In this document: positions 59,845 through 64,000 of the stretch, piece by piece | Layout: each line of letters opens with the position of its first letter | How positions within the stretch are numbered: the first letter of the stretch is position 1 | NCBI RefSeq assembly: GCF_008831285.2 | Contig: NC_045146.1 | Coordinates: 3,000,001 to 3,064,000 of the forward strand | DNA length: 64,000 bases | DNA from: Nymphaea colorata | Lineage: Eukaryota; Streptophyta; Magnoliopsida; Nymphaeales; Nymphaeaceae | Direction: 5' to 3' | Position numbers and translations under genes: made by a program | The notes under the pieces: model-generated | Database searches by the model: none | The model's input: the letters and a program-made list of their open reading frames with translations, nothing else | Told to the model about the DNA's origin: nothing

Positions 59845-60572
59845 TAGATGTCTGCAGAGCACTTCTACTTTGGTATGGTCTGTGCAGTTTCACATTTTGA
59901 TAAAAAATAGTGGAGAAAATTTCCACATTAATCCTTGCTTTCTTTACTTTTATTGCACCGAGTCACATTCTTTCTGTACATGATATTCCTTCCGTAATTC
60001 TAAGCAAATCAATTTTCTATCTGAATTTTTGTTTATTGCGTCATTACACGGAGGCTATCAGTTGAAGGATGGTGAGTCCCTATAATTGTGAGCGCTAGAT
60101 ATGTAGTGAGTAATTTAGTGAGGCATTTACGAATGCCAGGTCACTAGTGAATAGCCCATTCCTTGGTGTCTGAACATCCGTTCCAAATATAATATGGTGA
60201 CGGGAGCTCTTTGAACCAGGTTATACAAAAATATGCTTTGTTCATATGAATGAAAATACAGGTCTGCAGTATGTCTAATTTGTAAATAAATGAAAATTAG
60301 AAATTTGTTTCACTCTTTTAAGTGTGAAATGTCACAAGACTAAATTATTTTCCTTGATAATAGCTTTTACTTTTGATGGCTATTAAGAAAAGAAAAAGCT
60401 AAATGATGGTTGCTTCGCTCAATCTAAATGGATGTCATAGAAGTTCACTGTTTCAGTAGGATTGACAGTCATTTAACCATGCATGTCTATGCTCAAGAAG
60501 ATAATAGGCCCAGACAGGTGAATATGGGGCCACATAGGATCGCACTTTTCTGCTTCTCGCATGTCTTCTTCA
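59845..60572. other. apyrase 3' flank, no further gene seen
   Basis: The stop is followed by T-rich sequence. A poly(A)-type ATGAATGAAAATA stretch lies at about 60245. No other frame is supported. Confidence 0.45.
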
Positions 60573-60580
60573 GTTTCTTG

Positions 60581-61254
60581 CTATGTCACACGGGTATGGT
60601 ATGGGTACAGGTACGGGTGCATGAACACGACAATTTTTAAAATTTTAAGATACGTCGGACGAATATTATATTCTAAAATATTAAAAATGATAATAAAATA
60701 AAAAAAACATTAAATTAATAATTCACTCTTACAATCTCTTACAATCTCATAAGTCATAGGAAAAAAAGGTCTCAAACAAAACATTGTTCATCACCAATCT
60801 CATAACTCGTACAACAGAAAACATTGAAGAATATCGCACATAGCATTGAAGAATAGGATCAAGATCGACGGATTAACCGTCCAATCTTCAAACGAAAGCA
60901 CCCCAAATCGGCAAGAAAAACCCAAATGAAGCATGAAACCCTAACTTCTAATATCGAAAAGAAAAAAAAAAAAAACACTTACCTGTCTGTCGCCGTCTCC
61001 GTCACCCGCCATTGCCGAACTCTACTGTCGCCGGTTACAAGTCGTCGAGGGTAAAGGTCGACCGTGAAAGCGTAAAAAGAAATCGAGGGTTAAAACTTAT
61101 GTCGGGTTATGAAAGTGGTTTGGATCGGGTCTGACCCAGACCCGATCCAAAAACGTATCCTGCCGTGTCCAAGTGTCGGGATCCGCGTGTCGGGATCCGC
61201 GTGTCGGAGTGTCGATGCCGGTCGTGACCCAGTTTGCGTATCCATGTGTCTTAG
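60581..61254. mobile_element. 0.67-kb TIR element with 8-12 bp flanking duplication
   Basis: The left end CTATGTCACACGGGTATGG pairs with the right end GCGTATCCATGTGTCTTAG. The 12-mer GTTTCTTGCTAT occurs at 60573-60584 and again at 61255-61266. The first 8 bases are certainly outside the element; the last 4 may belong to the TIR. The length of the duplication would fit Mutator-like or hAT-like transposition. The interior is GC-rich near the right end (GTGTCGGGATCCGCGTGTCG) with no transposase seen. Confidence 0.85.
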
Positions 61255-61266
61255 GTTTCTTGCTAT

Positions 61267-64000
61267 TGTTCTTCAAGAGCAGCCCATGAATGAAATGGAG
61301 CTATTTAAAGTGAGTTGGGCATTCCTATAGGTTGCCATGGTTACTTCAGCATGTTTAGAATTTTGTGAAGAGTGTCCAATAATGAGAAGCGAAACATATT
61401 TTTTCCGTTTATGCATTTATTTTGGATATGTATGTATGCTGCCTCATGTTTTCGAGGCATATAGAGAAATACAACCTTAGTCCTTAGGCCGTTTTTGTAA
61501 TGCTTATACACAAATATGACCTTAGGCCATCTTTGTGGCTCGCAAGGCATATACAGAAATATAACCTTAGGAATGTTGTTAGTGGGATTATTGTGGTTGG
61601 CGTAATACTCTAGTAAAATAAGTATTTTGTGCTATAAAAAGTCTGCAGCAAAACAATGTTATTGCAAATTCAAGAAACCCTCCTGGCTCCCTCTAAATCA
61701 ACACCTTCACTACAAACTATCCCCACTCGGCAGCTAATTTACTGCATACTATATGCTTTCCACGTTTACAGCTACTAGCATGTTTAAATGCCTTAGCGAA
61801 GGTAATCCGAAACATCCACATCCACATGCTATCCGACTGGATCTGCATCATTCTTGGTTTCTTTGGTGCCTTCCAAATCATCTACGAAGAGTATTCTCAG
61901 CAATGAAACTGAACATCGGTCCATCAAAGCTTGCTGAATAGCTTATGTTCTTTCCCTTGTCGACTCAGTTCTTTATGAGTGTTGTATTCCACAGAAGAGT
62001 CCGCTAGTACTTTTTGTGCTTATTCATTGTGTTCTGTTACTATGCATCGCAATTATTGTTGTTATTCTATTGATTTAAATGCTGCTGTTGATTATCTTTT
62101 GAACTCTTTCATTTGATGCTGCATCAATTTTAGTGTCAAATTTGAGTTGAGCATTTTCTGATTGTTATTTTAATCATTCTCTGTTCCTGTCTTCATCTTC
62201 TGTGGCGAATCGTAGTAGTAGTTGTAAAGGATGTAATTTATGATTCTAAATATTTCAGAAATACTGTCAATTGTTTCTTGTCTGCTTCATTTGCCATGAT
62301 CATAATATCAAAATAAAAGGATATTGGGACAGTTTATATGTTATGGTCGGATGGTGGACTACGGACTGTAACTAGAGATTTCAGGATCAAGGTCCTGACA
62401 TGTTAGCATCTGTTTTGGCAGTCTTTCTAATGCACGTTGAGTCTCTACAATTTTCTTATGTCAAAAAGGTTAAAAAAAGTCAGTAAACTTAAAAGAAAAA
62501 AGAGAACCTGAAATTCAATTTCATCAGGAAAAGGAAGCAAAAAGGGAAGGCCAATCATGCATTTGTCCAAGATTTTCTTGTTGTGGTTATTTCATCGACA
62601 AAATTTGATAATCGTTATGAACACTCTAGAACACTAAAGTGGCACTAGGATTTGAGTCTAACAAAAGGTGGGAAGGGAGGTCTCCAGTAATTTTTGTCTA
62701 CTTCACAAGCAAAAAAGATTTATGGGCTAGGTCTAGCATCAATTTTTCTAGTTAAGCAGTTAAGAGGAACCAACCCTGAACATATTATTTGGATCTGCAA
62801 GCAAAGCAAACCGTTTATGGGTTCAGTTCTTACTACAGGCTTCATACTACTTTCATATCCTACCCTTGTCTTCTCCTGCAGCCCGTTGAAAGTACTGCCC
62901 AATTTTCACTTGTACATTTTGCCTCTGCTGATATTTTTTTCTGTCTGTTTTGGATCCGCAGAGAGCTGACTGTCAAGATCAATTCTACCACTAAATTCAT
63001 ACTGTTCATCATACTGTAACCTAATTTGGTTATGCTGCATCTAATGTTCACTGTCACAAGGGTCGTGTCTTAATCGAAAAAGATGTGTTAAAATATGCAA
63101 AAAATTAGTCAACCGTATAAAACGGCAATAAGACGTCTTTTTCAAAAAGAAAAATAGAATATAAAAAACGCTAAAAAACACATATTATATGCACTCTTTT
63201 GTATTTATTATTATTTTTTGATTTATTTTATTTTTTATAATTTTCATGATTTTAAAATTTGCTGCGATTTTTCTGAGCTATTCCTGAGATATACAATTTT
63301 GCCATATTATACTTAAGAAATTCTTTACCGTGTAATACCCTTACACAATATATGTGGCAATGGTTTTAACTTTGAATTAATGTGATATCGAACAGTGATT
63401 GGACAGACCTAATCTGCAGCATTGATTTAGGTCTATAAATATTTTGTTGGGTTTGCCTGCTTGATGAATGGTGAAAATGTAAGAAGGTCTTGGAATGTTC
63501 TTCAATTTGATAAAAAGTGGAGAGTTTTATAATGCCTCGGGGACATCGTATTTCATTCTGGGAGCCCAAAACCGGTACGTTGCAAATTCAAGCGGAGCAG
63601 TTAAGGCGTTGACCATTATAAGACAAGTGTGCGAGACATGTATGAAATAAGAAGAGAGTTCAGAGGAGGAGAAAGAGGAGATTTTCGGAAAAGCATGGAC
63701 TTTTGTAACGCATACCAATTTTTATATGTGAGATACAGGGCTCTTCATTGCAAAGCTTTGATGACAAGGAAAAATACATGGGAGATTATTCAGGAGATGT
63801 TTTCTTGATTAATTTTGGTATGAATGTGATATTTTTATGAAATGTAAAAGGCGTATAGATGTGATTATTAAGAACAGGAGGGGAAGAGAAGTGGCGTTGT
63901 TCTTGATATAATTTCGGTATTAACTGATACTCGTGAAATGTAAGAGAAATATGGATATACCTATTAAATGCAAACAAAAAGGAAGAGAGAGAGAGAGAAA
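61267..64000. other. intergenic, no supported gene
   Basis: A short degenerate repeat (AGGCATATAGAGAAATACAA and AGGCATATACAGAAATATAA, with 'ccttaggcc' between) lies at about 61457-61575. The remaining frames are short and without motifs. Confidence 0.55.

Overview
This is nuclear DNA from a flowering plant. The evidence is intron-rich genes of plant-only families, Ty1/copia retrotransposons with plant-type initiator-Met primer sites, many small inverted-repeat transposons, and long AT- and AG-type microsatellites. I cannot name the species. About one tenth of the window is host coding gene; the rest is intergenic DNA built from layers of mobile elements.

Three host genes are well supported. 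(1) A Golgi GT31 beta-1,3-galactosyltransferase on the minus strand (3879-6052, five exons seen), which lacks its conserved last exon inside the window. (2) A TTL1-type TPR/thioredoxin-like scaffold protein on the plus strand (31477-36186, seven exons, 710 residues). (3) An APY7-type GDA1/CD39 apyrase on the plus strand (56193-59844, two exons, 693 residues). As I recall, the closest Arabidopsis homologues of (1) and (2) are the neighbouring loci At1g53290 and At1g53300. If so, this is ancient microsynteny stretched to about 25 kb by repeats.

Layout: 1-990, 3' end of a copia element (RNase H, polypurine tract, LTR). 991-3878, non-coding, possibly the last intron of the galactosyltransferase. 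3879-6052, galactosyltransferase. 6.1-10 kb, three related MITEs. 10-16.3 kb, LTR-like remnants and a tandem duplication of about 2 kb with a foldback element and 49-bp tandem repeats inside each copy. 17.0-17.9 kb, exon-like remnants of an unrecognised gene. 18.8-30.5 kb, MITEs, CACTA-like debris and AT-rich spacer. 30.5-36.7 kb, the TTL gene with its promoter and UTRs. 36.7-43.9 kb, spacer with extreme microsatellites and a 205-bp tandem duplication. 44.1-48.7 kb, a nearly complete but decayed copia element (minus strand) inserted in an older foldback repeat. 48.9-52.0 kb, a second truncated copia element (minus strand) carrying two nested hAT-like MITEs. 52-56 kb, spacer and the probable apyrase leader. 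56.2-59.8 kb, apyrase. 60.58-61.25 kb, a 0.67-kb TIR element with 8-12 bp flanking repeats. 61.3-64 kb, spacer.

The host genes do not form a pathway, and I found no clearly new biological system. The most useful observations are the truncated galactosyltransferase with a probable GC splice donor, the TTL microsynteny, a family of hAT-like MITEs with recognisable 8-bp target duplications, an insertion dated by its empty site in the sister copy of a duplication, and an unidentified exon series at 17 kb.
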